From NCBI GenBank assembly GCA_024516035.1, contig CM044966.1, positions 4,162,565 to 4,226,564 on the forward strand: 64,000 bases of DNA, read 5' to 3'. The DNA comes from Bactericera cockerelli. Lineage: Eukaryota; Arthropoda; Insecta; Hemiptera; Triozidae. The position numbers and the translations under genes were made by a program. Under the pieces are notes generated by a model. The model ran no database searches. It saw only the letters and a list, made by a program, of their open reading frames with translations, and had not been told where the DNA came from. This document shows, one piece after another, positions 39,601-50,224 of the stretch. Position 1 is the first letter of the stretch. Every line of letters begins with the position of its first letter.

Positions 39601-40055
39601 CCCATTCTCTTATTCTTCTTGATTCAAAACATTCAAAATTAAGATCTGTCAAAAAATGGTACCGGAATATTGCGTTCCATCACTTCACTTAACTAATGAA
39701 AAAATAAATAATAATTATATAAAATAAAAAAAGCCGCTCGGGTTTACAGGATGTCTTGACAAGAAAAGGCCAGTTTTATAAGAATCAGCATCATATTAAG
39801 ATTACGTACAATATAAGATGACAAAATTATTAATAAGGCCTTGCCAACCAATGCCACAAAGAAATCTAGGTATCCATTGATATTATTTTTAAAGTTCATC
39901 GATAGTCTCTTATAAATTAAATTTGTTATGAGTTTAAAAGTATATTTCAAACCATTACTTCTGTACACTATCACATCTATTGCAGGTTGTATAATTGTAT
40001 GATCCATGCCACTGACATGTGGTAGAGTACCAAGAATGCAGGCTGCATTGCCGCG
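39601..40055. other. Unassigned stretch
   Basis: An open minus-strand frame (39744-40007) shows no family resemblance and is not supported. Confidence 0.4.
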
Positions 40056-40255
40056 TTGAATCCCTATGGATATTCAATATCCATAGGGATATTGAATATC
40101 CATAATATCCGAGATATATCCATAGGGATATTGAATATCCATATTCAATCCGAGATATATCCATACTTCCGAGATATATCCATAGGGATATTGAATATCC
40201 ATATTCAATATCCATAGGGATTCAACGCGATATTCTAAATCCCTATGGATATACA
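40056..40255. repeat. Palindromic minisatellite
   Basis: Multiple units of ATGGATATTGAATATCCAT (itself nearly palindromic) and TCCGAGATATATCCATAGGG in both orientations, bounded by GTTGAATCCCTATGGAT and ATCCCTATGGATATAC. The word CCGAGATATATC is shared with the Z-family copy at 40664. Confidence 0.85.
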
Positions 40256-40604
40256 ATAAAAGTACATCGATAGTACTTTTATTTATACAGGCAAAAATCA
40301 CCTTTAGATAGACAACAGAACTCATGTCGTTACGAATGTTTTGACCTGAACCTTTTATTAACCGGTTACAATGAGGTTCTGTTTTAACTTGCATACTGGA
40401 CGATTTGGCTTTCGTTTGTCTGTCTGTGTGTCTGTCTGTGTATTTGTGTGTCTGTCTGATACGCGATATCTCTCGAATGGATTCTTCACAATATGTACAT
40501 GAAATTTTGTATTCTTGTTCATTGAGGTCCTAGGGGCCAAATGGCCAAGAAAACGATTTTTCTATTTTTATTGAATAAAGCAAGGCTCTTGAAATTTTGT
40601 AGAA
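40256..40604. other. Unassigned stretch with a (GTCT)n run
   Basis: TGTCTGTCTGTGTGTCTGTC at 40417-40440, then CGATATCTCTCGAATGGATT, resembling parts of the Z family but too diverged to place. Confidence 0.4.
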
Positions 40605-40955
40605 TCGTTGAGAAAATATATTTGAGTTGAGAAAATACAATTCCAAAAAGGGTCAGTTGATATTACTTCCGAGATATATCTAATATTAGAAATCGGAAGT
40701 ATTGTGTTCTTTTTTTTGAAATATTTTTTTGCTCCGATTTCAATTTTTTTCATATTTCTGGACTTTTCATAACCTCCTGAGCAAATTTAGTTTTGTGTTC
40801 GTGTGTCGGTCTGTCGGTCTGTTACAATGTGAAACAATCACGAGGAAGTATTGTGTCCATAATTGGCAGTGTTTTTTTTTTTGTTAAAACCTATCGAGTG
40901 GGGTATTGAATGAAAGGTCCGATGTCCGCATGCTTGATTGAACATTTATATAATA
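40605..40955. repeat. Local duplication unit 1 with a deleted Z element
   Basis: Z element at 40664-40871 with most of its middle missing. Its flanks (AATTCCAAAAAGGGTCAGTT on the left, ACCTATCGAGTGGGGTATTG on the right) match those of the Z element at 41335-42266. Confidence 0.8.
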
Positions 40956-41009
40956 ATACTAATGCTTTTTATTTGTGTTATTATGTCACAATTTTAGTGG
41001 GTAGCGCAG

Positions 41010-41247
41010 AATCATAGGACTTTACCACATTAATTTACAATATCTTGTATTATTTTCTTGCCTAAGATTCTGCCACTGGTCGCTGCTTCACATTAAAGCA
41101 GCTACTCATTTTTCCTCACGAGGTATGAGTGGACCCCGAACATCCAAGTACAGAGCAGAAAAAATCCTCCCCCGCTGGGAATCGAACCCAGGTCACCATG
41201 TGTGCAATGCCTAGCGCGCTAACTCGCTCTGCCACAGTGACTACATA
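41010..41247 (-). repeat. SINE-C with tRNA-like head
   Basis: Minus strand: GTCACTGTGGCAGAGCGAGT (A-box region), GGGTTCGATTCCCAGCGG (B-box), then CTCTGTACTTGGATGTTC and CCTCGTGAGGAAAAATGAG. Same family as 54234-54545. Confidence 0.8.
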
Positions 41248-41304
41248 TTTTTTTTTTTTTTTTTTTTTTTTTAATTTTTTAGTATTTATTTTTAAACAAA
41301 AAAT

Positions 41305-42345
41305 ATTACAATTCCAAAAAGGGTCAGTTGATATTACTTCCGAGATATTTCTAATATTAGAAATCGGAAGTATTGTGTTCGTTTTTGTAAAAAAAAAAGT
41401 AATATTTTTTTGCTCCGATTTCAATTTTATTCATATTTCTGGACGTTTTTATTCATAACCTCAATTTTATTCATAACCTCCTGAGCTAATTTGGTGTTGT
41501 GTCCGTCTGTCGGTCTGTTAAAACGATTCCTTGTAATACGCAAATCTCGGAAACTACTCGACGGATTTTGATGAAATTTTGCACACATTTAGGAGACATT
41601 CTGTAAATGGTCCCATTTTAAATCCACGAATTCGTACTAGCGGTTCTGGGTAAAAGAGAACATGCGCCTGACTACTAACTTTTACTTAAACGCTTATATT
41701 TCGTGAACGGTACACCCGATTTGAATTATTATTTTTTTATTTTTATTTTTTTTTTTAAGTGGGGTTTAACGTCGCTTTCAACTGCCATTGTCATATCACG
41801 ACGGGGGTTTTACCCTCCATTCGCAGGAAACTCACAAACCTGCTACTCACATTGACCTCACCCAGCCTGAGTGGGGCCGGGAAAAGCCAGCGTCACGAGA
41901 ATTAGAATTTGAATGGTCACCCATCCAAGTCTTCACCTCGCTGGATGTCGCTTAACTTCGGTGTTCTGAAGGGAACCGGTGTATTCAACATGCCATCGAC
42001 GCTGGCGAATTATTATTGACTCTGATATTTAAGAAAAATTTGTCCGAAATTTTGGACAGAAAGTAAAAAAATAAGGACCACGACTTGCCGATACAGAATT
42101 TTTTGTGGATTCTGGAATGTACAATTCTACCATATAAATCAAATTTGAAGAAAATCGGTTCACTCGTTTTTGGATATACAAGTATTTTTGTATAAAATCT
42201 CAAAATTGTTACTTGTTTACAATGTCAAACAATCACGAGGAAGTATTGTGTCCATAATTGGCAGTGTTTTTTTTTTTATTAAAACCTATCGAGTGGGGTA
42301 TTGAATGAAAGGTCCGATGTTTGCATACTTGATTGAACATTTATA
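41305..42345. repeat. Local duplication unit 2 with a near-full Z element
   Basis: Z element 41335-42266 interrupted by a SINE-body repeat. The right flank ACCTATCGAGTGGGGTATTG matches unit 1. Confidence 0.8.
41722..42007 (+). repeat. SINE-body repeat nested in a Z element
   Basis: T-rich start then GTGGGGTTTAACGTCGC to CATCGACGCTGGCG; near-identical to 7735-7992. It splits the Z element, which resumes with GACTCTGATATTTAAG. Confidence 0.75.
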
Positions 42346-42821
42346 ATCTGATAGCTGAATCTGTGTGAGGTTTATAGAGTTCACAGAACCACTAGCTATT
42401 ATTATAAACTGTTTGGAGTTTCACAAGAGAAGACGCAACTGTCACACCGACATCATATTATTTTGTGACCAGTTGATTCTATTTTGTTTTAACATCCTGG
42501 TTTTGAGATAGTCAGGACGGGGGTTTTTCACCCTTATCCAGCCTAGGGCCGGAAATGGCGGTTTGAGGACGGAAGAGACGGACATAATATTCCATCGTAT
42601 TTATTTTGCAGGGATTTCTTTAAAATTTTCGGGGGGGGGGGGGGGATTTGTCAACTAAACCACCCCTCCCCCTTTCTACGCCATTGTAAGTGTACGTATA
42701 TTTTATTGCGTAATTTTTTTACGAAATAAAAACTAGGATTCTTTAAATTTTCACTCTCCGTCTCGAGCTTCGCCCAGGCTCGTAGGCTTTTTTTCAGGCG
42801 CTTTAACTTGTTTTTTTTTGC
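42346..42821. other. Unassigned stretch with a G-run
   Basis: A SINE-G-like body scrap (AACATCCTGGTTTTGAGATA, ACGGGGGTTTTTCACCC) lies at 42493-42530. A run of about 16 G lies near 42630-42646. Confidence 0.45.
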
Positions 42822-43018
42822 CAACCACCGTGGCTCAGTGGTTAAGAACATTGGTTTCTGACCCGGAGGTTGCGGGTTCGAATCCCGGCCGGAGCGGAAA
42901 TTTCTGACCGAAATTTTTCGTTTCTGGAATGGCATCGATGTAAAGGTATAGTGCCCTGAAGCCTGAAGTAATGCAAAAGCGGTTCCGTGGCACACTTACC
43001 TTTTTTTTAATAAAAATA
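42822..43018 (+). repeat. SINE-B (tRNA-derived)
   Basis: Head ACCACCGTGGCTCAGTGG (A-box) and GCGGGTTCGAATCCCGGCC (B-box) close well as a cloverleaf. Body GAAATTTTTCGTTTCTGGAA to GTGGCACACTTACC with an A/T-rich end. Only one copy seen in this window. Confidence 0.78.
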
Positions 43019-43451
43019 AAAAAGAGACTTGTTTTTTGCAAGAAACTTGTTTTTTGTAAGTCGTTCGCGCTTCTGGTTGGTTTGAAAGTTGCTGTGAAAA
43101 TATATTGTCCATCTGATATCTAGCATCTCATCAATGAAAAACTCATTACGAAGTTTCGTAGTTGCTTCAGTTTCGATAATATAGGCATTTCAAAATCGTT
43201 CACAATCCACGAGGCGGACCCTGTATAAGGTACCTTTCAATTTTTTATCAACATTGAGAGAGAAAAAAAAACTGAAGAAATATAAGCAATTTCGAGACTT
43301 TTGCGAAAACATTGGACTTCTTAGTCGAAGAAAATATTTTTTTTTCATGATATTTTTTTGTTCGTTTATTTTTATTCTTATTATAGGGAAATAAAATCGA
43401 AGGTTACTGAAGTAAGGGGCATTGACCTCAGGCTGAGTGATGTTATTGTCG
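43019..43451. other. Unassigned stretch
   Basis: No recognised repeat; the minus-strand open frame at 43190-43456 is unsupported. Confidence 0.4.
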
Positions 43452-43700
43452 TGCACTGGTAGTCAAGTGGTTAACGCGCTAGTCTCGTATTCCAGGCAGC
43501 GTAGGGATCCCTTGGTTCGAATCCCACCGAGTGCATGAATTTTACTCCCGAGAAATTTCTAATGTTGGAAATCGGAAGTATTGTATTCGTTTTTTCCTCA
43601 ATAATTTGAGTTTGTGACACATATAATAAGATCCTGAGGGTTTGTTGGTAGAAAATGCTTTGAGCATTAACCTTGCCTGGTGGTTACCTTCCACTAAAGA
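43452..43700 (+). repeat. SINE-E interrupted by a 55-base Z-family start
   Basis: Head GTGCACTGGTAGTCAAGTGG and B-box GGTTCGAATCCCACC. After GTGCATGAATTTT the SINE is interrupted at 43539-43594 by CTCCCGAGAAATTTCTAATG and the rest of the Z palindrome, then resumes CCTCAATAATTTGAG. Confidence 0.8.
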
Positions 43701-43769
43701 GTTGAAATACTTTGAACCAATCATAGCACACTATTATTTTATTTATATATAATCTAGATAGGAAACTTT

Positions 43770-44265
43770 AAGGGTTGGGTGGAAGAGATTGCCTATGGCA
43801 ATTGCCTATGGCAATCTCTTCCACCAACCTTCAACCCAACTCTTCGGAATAACCCCGCCCTTTAGTTAGGACATTTATGTTTATATTTTGTTTATTTTTT
43901 TTCCTTCTTTGTTTATATTATTCATATTGTCAATTTTTATATTTAATTGGTACCATTATTTGTCTGTATATTGTATCGTCGTCCCAAACACGAAGTGGCG
44001 TATCTTCAAAATACAAACTTTAGTAGCGTAAATCGAGATACGTTAGCTCGTTCTTTGAAAGAAATATTCGAAACAATATACGCCGAAATTAAATATACTC
44101 ATAAAATTGGAACGCTTTGAGATAGAGATACGCCACTTCGTGAGGATAAAAAACCATGATTAGAACTAGATACGCCAAAAATCTCAAATGTCCATTTTTT
44201 GAGATACGCCACTTCGTGTTTGGGACGACGATATGTTCTACTAATAAAGAGTTTCTAAAAAAAAA
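43770..44265 (+). repeat. R-tail repeat interrupted by a MITE
   Basis: Runs from GGGTTGGGTGGAAGAG (plus a short inverted duplication at 43795-43845) to CTACTAATAAAGAGTTTC, with the insertion at 43976-44231. Confidence 0.75.
43976..44231. mobile_element. 256-base MITE with TA target
   Basis: Perfect inverted repeats TCGTCGTCCCAAACACGAAG (about 30 bases) are flanked by TA (43974-43975, 44232-44233). A further internal copy of the end, GATACGCCACTTCGTG, lies near 44127. The TA duplication suggests Tc1/mariner-type mobilisation. No coding capacity. Confidence 0.85.
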
Positions 44266-44804
44266 ATAATAAAAAAAAACTATAAAATCGGATATTTCAA
44301 ACAATCACAGCGCACTATTAGCTCCAGTTAAGGAATAGTGTCCACTTAGATTAAATCTAATCCTGTATTATAATACGGCTCTAAGCTCTTCACTGAAGGA
44401 ATAAGAAATCTTTTATCCTACGTTAGGTCAACAAATTCTATTTTCCATTTTGCCTATAGGCAAAAAAAATCTGTAGATATAGGTAGAGGAAAGAATAGAT
44501 TTAGATCCGGAAAGAACATATTTGAATTTGAGATTATCTCATAAAAGCTCGCATAAAGGATAAAGCCTAGAAAAATTACTTTAGAAGAAAAAGAAAAAAT
44601 CGGAGCAAATAATCTTTTTTTTTTGCAAAAACGAACACAATACTTTTGATGTCTAATATTAAAAATTTCTGATCTATATTTTATCATGCTGATCTGTCTT
44701 TTATGATTCCAGGTAATTGCTGATTTACAATATGATCATTATGCTGCGCTCTATATTGATTTGCATCGTGCTGACTTCACACAGAACTGGTAAGTTGATG
44801 TGCG
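44266..44804. other. Unassigned AT-rich stretch with a Z-family scrap
   Basis: Minus-strand Z sequence at 44595-44675 (CGGAGCAAATAATC, AACGAACACAATACTT). Otherwise nothing recognised. Confidence 0.45.
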
Positions 44805-44865
44805 TGTGTGTGAGTCTGTCTGCGTGTATGTGTGTGTGTGTGTATGTGTGTGTGCGTGTGTGTGC

Positions 44866-44900
<35 letters not shown>

Positions 44901-44945
44901 AGAGAGAGTGTGTGTGTGTGTGAGAGAGAGTGTGTGTGTGTGCGT

Positions 44946-45004
<59 letters not shown>

Positions 45005-45060
45005 AAAGAGAGAGTGTGTGTTTGTGAGAGAGAGAGAGAGAAAGAGAGAGAGAGGAACAA
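44805..45060. repeat. (GT)n/(GA)n compound microsatellite
   Basis: GTGTGTGC followed by alternating GAGAGA and GTGTGT blocks. ORFs here are artefacts. Confidence 0.95.
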
Positions 45061-45428
45061 AGAAAGACACATAGCTCAGCAGAAGGTATCCCTTACAAAC
45101 GTAACCAATTTTTTTTTGCCTACAATTGTTTTTGTCGGCTCTGGGAATCAAACCGGAAACTTTCCACAATACTTCTACTGCTATGTTTTTTCTCCCTCAA
45201 TTTTTTCACCTTACTCTTATATTTTTCTTACAGAATTTTTCAAATGATTGTTGCATGGATTTTAACTTCTCACTAAAATAACTTACTGGGAAAACTTTTC
45301 TTTATGGAGAAGGAAAAAGAAACAACATCTATCAAGTTTCGTAAAGAAAACTTCAATCTTTTGTTATTCGATAGAAAAATGATGCGAAAGTTTTTTGACG
45401 GTAAAAAGTTGGAGAGTCAGAGATAGAT

Positions 45429-45478
<50 letters not shown>

Positions 45479-45593
45479 TTTTTATAAATTTATCATGTAT
45501 TCCACATTGCATAATCATTTTATTCGAAATAGATACCAGGCGTCGATACAAATGTCTAGGAGAGAGTTATAAGTATTAGTATTTTTTTTCAAG
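45061..45593. repeat. SINE-H scrap, (GA)n tract and local repeat a
   Basis: Decayed SINE-H at 45080-45180 (TATCCCTTACAAACGTAACC, GTCGGCTCTGGGAATCAAAC), (GA)n at 45430-45475, and the first copy of the ATACCAGGCGT repeat at 45470-45570. Confidence 0.55.
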
Positions 45594-45733
45594 AACTCAG
45601 TAGCTTGAACGGTAAGGCTATGGACTTGTAATCTGGAGGTCGGTCGTTGAAGTCACGGTTGCACCGTGGATTAAGTAAAGCGAGTTTGAGTAGTTGTGAT
45701 ATCACGTAAGTGATTAACACAAATATGATAACT
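45594..45733 (+). repeat. SINE-F
   Basis: ACTCAGTAGCTTGAACGG (A-box), GGTCGTTGAAGTCACGG (weakened B-box), then AGTAGTTGTGATATCACG and AACACAAATATGATAAC. Confidence 0.75.
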
Positions 45734-45888
45734 TTTTATTTTTTATTTAGAGTAAAGTACAGGTGTTGGCTTTACGAAAGTTAGCCAGCACCCAATTACA
45801 TAGTATACAGCTATGATTACACACATGCATATAGCTATATGTATGTGATTGTAAAGAGAGAGAGAGAGAAGCTTTATTAAAAACAATA

Positions 45889-46581
45889 GGGCTCCACTTC
45901 CACCCAGATAAATGCACAAAAATATCATACACCAATAAAAAATCCAAAATACAATATACGTACACAATCAATAACACACCCATACAAGAAGTAACCACTG
46001 TTAACGACCTAGGCATCATATTCACAGAAAACTTAACTTGGAGAATACAAATAAAACACACAACACAAAAAGCATACAAAAAATTAGGTATGGTAATTCG
46101 ATACTGCCAACCAATCAAAGACATTGATACCATTACACTCCTCTACAAGGCCCTAGTTAGATCCACCATAGAATATGGCTCAGTGATTTGGACCCCCAAA
46201 ACATCAGTACACATAAAAGAAATAGAAAAAGTCCAGGCTCATTTTGTTCGATATCTTTTCCAAAAGATCAACGGGTTTTACCCTAAATATCCCAACAATA
46301 TAAGCTATAAAACATTAATTGAAAATCTCCCCATAGAATCAATCGAAGAAAGATTTGTAGGTAATCAGATTAAACTTTTGCAAAACATTATTAACAATAC
46401 AATAAATAGTCCCTACATACTCTCACAACTTAATTTCAGAATACCAGACCCTAGGCTTAGAATAGACAAAAGTCAACTTTTTTACATCCCTAATAAAAAC
46501 AAGAATATACTTAAATCCCCTGTAACATCATGCATGAAAAAATTCAACGATATGCCCCAACAACCCGATCTCTTTAAATGA
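45889..46581 (+). pseudogene. LINE reverse transcriptase, C-terminal fragment
   Basis: An uninterrupted frame of about 230 codons without its own start encodes the end of a non-LTR reverse transcriptase: HPDKCTKISYT (thumb), NDLGIIFTENLTW, KAYKKLGMVIR, and ALVRSTIEYGSVIWTP, which is characteristic of Jockey/R1-type LINEs. The ORF ends at 46579-46581, followed by a short (GAAT)n tail (46590-46612), as in LINEs that end in simple repeats. The 5' end is truncated at a (GA)n tract. No stops in the kept part, so the insertion may be fairly young. Confidence 0.85.
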
Positions 46582-46659
46582 ATACATGTGTGAATGAATG
46601 AATGAATAAATGAGCATACCAGTTATTGCTTGATTGTTATAACATATAGCTTTCAAGTG

Positions 46660-46672
46660 TAGGTATTTGAAG

Positions 46673-46705
<33 letters not shown>

Positions 46706-47009
46706 GGAAAAAAGGACAGGGAAGATACTTTTTATATTTGTATTATGTATTGCATATTCATTTTTATTCGAAATAGATACCAGGCGTTTATACAAATGTC
46801 CTCAATAAGAGAGGGAGATATAGCTATTATTAATTTTATAGATAGGGTGTGAAATGATAGTGAAAAAGATAGGAAAGGTTAAGCCAATAAATGAATAATA
46901 AAAGTATTGTCTTGAAAGAGGAAGGTGAAAGAGAGAGAGTGAGAGAGAGAGAGAGATTCCTTTTATATATTTATTATTTATTGCACATTGCATGATCATT
47001 ATATCCGAT
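46660..47009. repeat. Poly-A, local repeat b and (GA)n
   Basis: About 28 A (46672-46700), then the second copy of the ATACCAGGCGT repeat (46720-46850), a (GA)n tract at 46925-46955, and the start of the third copy (46956-47009). Confidence 0.65.
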
Positions 47010-47371
47010 TTTTTTTTTATTTTAAGAGGTATGTTTTATTTATTTTTTATTAAATATAAAAAAACTTGTCCCAGGAAGAAGCATTTCCTCTTTGAATGGC
47101 CAGACCAATTTTTTGGTAAAGAAAATGATTGGAACGCGGATCACCCGTAATTCCAATCAATTTCTTTCCCAAATGGTCTAACCATTTTTTAGATTCCACG
47201 CTACAAGCACCCATGGTTTCCACAGCAACGGGTTGGAATATGTAGCCTCTCTCTTTGATTTCAATGTATTTTGTATGTTTCAATCTTGAAGCTGTTTCAG
47301 CTGCTGCCCCTGCCTCTCTTGATGTTTTTGCTATATAAGTGGAGGCAAAGGTATCGACACATGTCGCATCC
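47010..47371 (-). pseudogene. 5'-truncated LINE insertion with a C-terminal domain
   Basis: Minus strand: about 105 residues starting at WDATCVDTFASTY, with KHTKYIEIKERGYIFQPVAV, ETMGACSVESKKW and LAIQRGNASS, then TAA and an A-rich tail ending in ten A at 47011. This domain recurs at the C-terminus of many insect LINE reverse-transcriptase proteins; I recall the pattern but not a family name. The D...K-x-x-K-Y...E arrangement could be a nuclease-like fold, which is speculation. The insertion splits the third ATACCAGGCGT repeat. An apparent ATG-started ORF up to 47397 is a chance fusion to that flank. Confidence 0.65.
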
Positions 47372-47555
47372 CAAATAGATACCAGGCGTTCATACAAATG
47401 TCCTCTATACGAGAAAGAGATTTAGCTATATGTACGTAATTTTATATATAGGGATGGGGCGAGTAAGAGAGAAAGATAGTGAGAGAGAAAGAAAAGGGTA
47501 AACCAATTAATTTAAAAATAAAGGTAGTGTCTTGGAAATGGAAGGTGAGAGAGAA

Positions 47556-47642
<87 letters not shown>

Positions 47643-47780
47643 GCAAGGATAGGAATTTTCACCTAGAAAAAAATCGTGATATATTGAGAGAAGGTAAAAA
47701 CGTTAAATAGATAATATATAATGTTGAGAGATATATAATATTATATACATATATGTATATAGAAATAACGTGTTTATGAG
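47372..47780. repeat. Local repeat c and (GA)n
   Basis: Third copy of ATACCAGGCGT/AAATGTCCTCTATA continues at 47372-47460, then an uninterrupted (GA)n at 47545-47640. Confidence 0.7.
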
Positions 47781-48038
47781 TGAGAGAGACACAGAGAGAA
47801 AATAGAGAAAGAAAGAGACAAGGAGAGGAAAGAGAAAGAGAGAAGAAACAGACAAAGAAAAGAGAGAGAGAGCGAGAAAGGAGAGAGGGGAGAAAGAGAG
47901 GAAAGATAGAGAGAGATAATGAGGAAAGAGAGAGGGAGAGAGAAGGAAAAAGATGGAAGCTAAGTCAAATCAGAATAAATTGTTGTTTTTCTTATATTAA
48001 TTTATAGTTTTCCTTTTTCTCTCTATATCTTTCTCTAA

Positions 48039-48137
<99 letters not shown>

Positions 48138-48145
48138 TTTTTCAA
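47781..48145. repeat. (GA)n tract then (CT)n(CA)n
   Basis: GA-rich 47781-47955, then CT (48018-48075) running directly into about 30 CA units (48076-48134). Confidence 0.95.
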
Positions 48146-48392
48146 ACTTTCTAAGGGATTTCTTTCGTTTTTGCATTAGCACTCCAAGTTTTTACCCTTT
48201 CAAAAACCTTCAATCTTAGACAATACAAACTTTTTAGATAACATTTTAGATAGCAAAGTTATTCGATATCAAACATTTCATGGATCCGGGCGACCAACTT
48301 TGAGATAGATGGTGTTAAAAGAGCGAAGGAAATAGATTTTGAGAGAGAGAAAGAGGATGGAAAATAATAATAAATTATATATTTCTAGAGAT

Positions 48393-48429
<37 letters not shown>

Positions 48430-48741
48430 AAAGAAAGAGAGAGAAAAAGAAAGAGAAAGAGAAAGAGAGAAGAAGAGTGAGAGTGAGAAATTCAAAGATT
48501 TTTTTTCTCGAATATCCAAAGAAATCCTTTTATCCAGCAAGATTTTTTTTCTATTTACATAATTATAAAAAATCGAGGATCAAAATTAAAAACAATTGAA
48601 ACCGGAGCAAAAAAATATTCATTTCTTTTCAAAACGAACACAGTACTTTCGATTTCTTATATTAGAAATTTTCGGAAGTAATATACGCAAAACGGATGTA
48701 CAATTTTACTCAATTATGTAGTACTATTATAAAATTTAATA
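48146..48741. repeat. (GA)n tract and Z-family scrap
   Basis: GA repeats at 48340-48490. Minus-strand Z start at 48585-48684 (CGGAGCAAAAAAATA, AACGAACACAGTACTTTCG). The rest is unassigned. Confidence 0.7.
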
Positions 48742-48945
48742 GTCTATCCGAGTAGCTCAGTGGTGAAGGCGGCGGTCTGGCAATCCAGAGGTCGCAGGTT
48801 CAAAACCCATCCGGGACATGATATGCTATCCTCCCATTTGGGATTTCTATCACATAATAATATGTCTTGTGCGTATTGCTGGAATAATGGGACTTAAAAG
48901 ACTTGATCGGGCAGTATAAATAAGGCGATATGATTATTATTAATA
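48742..48945 (+). repeat. SINE-A, full length
   Basis: Head with GTAGCTCAGTGGTGAAGG (A-box) and GGTCGCAGGTTCAAAACC (B-box), then CATGATATGCTATCCTCCCA, the body ATTGCTGGAATAATGGGAC and an end AAATAAGGCGATATGATTATTATT. About 200 bases; the cleanest reference for the family here. Confidence 0.8.
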
Positions 48946-48983
48946 TGTAATACCTACCTATAATTTGTCGATAGTGGTTACTC

Positions 48984-49227
48984 AGAGTAAGGGTGGTATG
49001 TCTGGTATGTAGAGTCCTCACTGTAGGGATGCCTGGGTCATTAATTTGTCCCTTCAGCTGATTTTGTTATGCAGAGACGTTTGTTTGAAGCGTCTGTGCG
49101 CATGCGCATTCAGATGTTTCTTTAATAAATAATTGTCAAGATCGAAGTATTCCCTATAGCAAGCTCGGGACCACCCTACAGTGAACCCTAAATGGATAAA
49201 AAGGAGTCTCTAAATACCAGCCTTAAT
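48984..49227. mobile_element. Possible MITE with CACTGTAGGG inverted ends
   Basis: GGTATGTAGAGTCCTCACTG at the left is partly inverted at the right (CACCCTACAGTGAACCC, TCTCTAAATACCAGCC). One end recurs at 61072-61130. The target duplication is not clear. Confidence 0.5.
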
Positions 49228-49700
49228 ATGACTATAATCAGTATAAACAGAAAAGTGAGAAGTTGTACTAGTATTTGTCCATTGCAGGAACCCTGCTTAG
49301 CAACATAAAAAAATGGTCACTCGACATGAAAGGGTGTGAAATGATTATATTTTGATGTTCATCAAAAATATAATTTGATTTTCATCTCAAATAATTTGAT
49401 TTTCGTGAAAATTAATTTCTATTTCCCCAGACGGAAATTTTTGATATCTCATCGAGGGTATCTAGGCTATCCTGGAATATCTTCATCTCTCTTTATTATT
49501 ATTAGTATTATTATTAACTTTATTAAAAAGGACATTTAAAACTACGAACAGATAATTACAAATAAAAATTCAAAATTGGAAACCATATAAAAAATAAAGT
49601 AAAAAATTAGAGGAAAAAAATATAATTATACACAGTTTATAAAATATAATTATAAAACATATTTATGTTTTCACAAAAGGGCGGGATTTTTGCCTTTCTT
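49228..49700. other. Unassigned AT-rich stretch
   Basis: Contains (ATT)n at 49495-49515 and A-rich DNA that may be a decayed retroposon tail. No gene. Confidence 0.4.
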
Positions 49701-49707
49701 ATTTATC

Positions 49708-49745
<38 letters not shown>

Positions 49746-50220
49746 TCAGATCCTCCTCTCTTTCTTCTTGTTATACTGATTCTTTATCTTTCTCCGTCTC
49801 GTTCTCTTTTCTTCTCTCTGTCTCTCTCAAGAATGAACAAAGATCACTTTTCAGTTAATATCTCGTTCCGATAATATTCTTATTATTTAATCAACAATAA
49901 GAGAGAGAAAGAGAGAGAAAAAGAGAAAGAGAAAAGAGAAAAAGAGAAAAAGAGAAGAAGAGAAAAAGAGAAAGAGAGAAAGAGAGAAAAGAGAAAGAGA
50001 TAGAGAAAGAGAAAGGGAAAGAGAACGAGTGGGGTGGAAGGATAGTTATAAAAATAGAATTCAAGCGGATATTTTACAATTTAATTTTGCCATTCTTGGC
50101 AGAATTTTGTTCAGATCCATTTCATTTCTTATTTCCTCTCTCTCTCTCTCTCTTCCTTAATCTCTGTCTCTCTCTCCCTCTCTTTTTCTCTCTCTCTCTC
50201 TTTCTCTTTTAACTTTTAAA
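49701..50220. repeat. Three microsatellite tracts
   Basis: (CT)n at 49705-49830, (GA)n/(AAAG)n at 49895-50030, and (CT)n at 50135-50210. Confidence 0.92.
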
Positions 50221-50224
50221 AAAG

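Noticed and set aside
40056..40255. Centromeric-type satellite
   Set aside because: Only about 200 bases with units in mixed orientation; too short and irregular.
47050..47397. Complete small gene with ATG
   Set aside because: The ATG and first codons belong to the flanking repeat; the rest is a 5'-truncated LINE.
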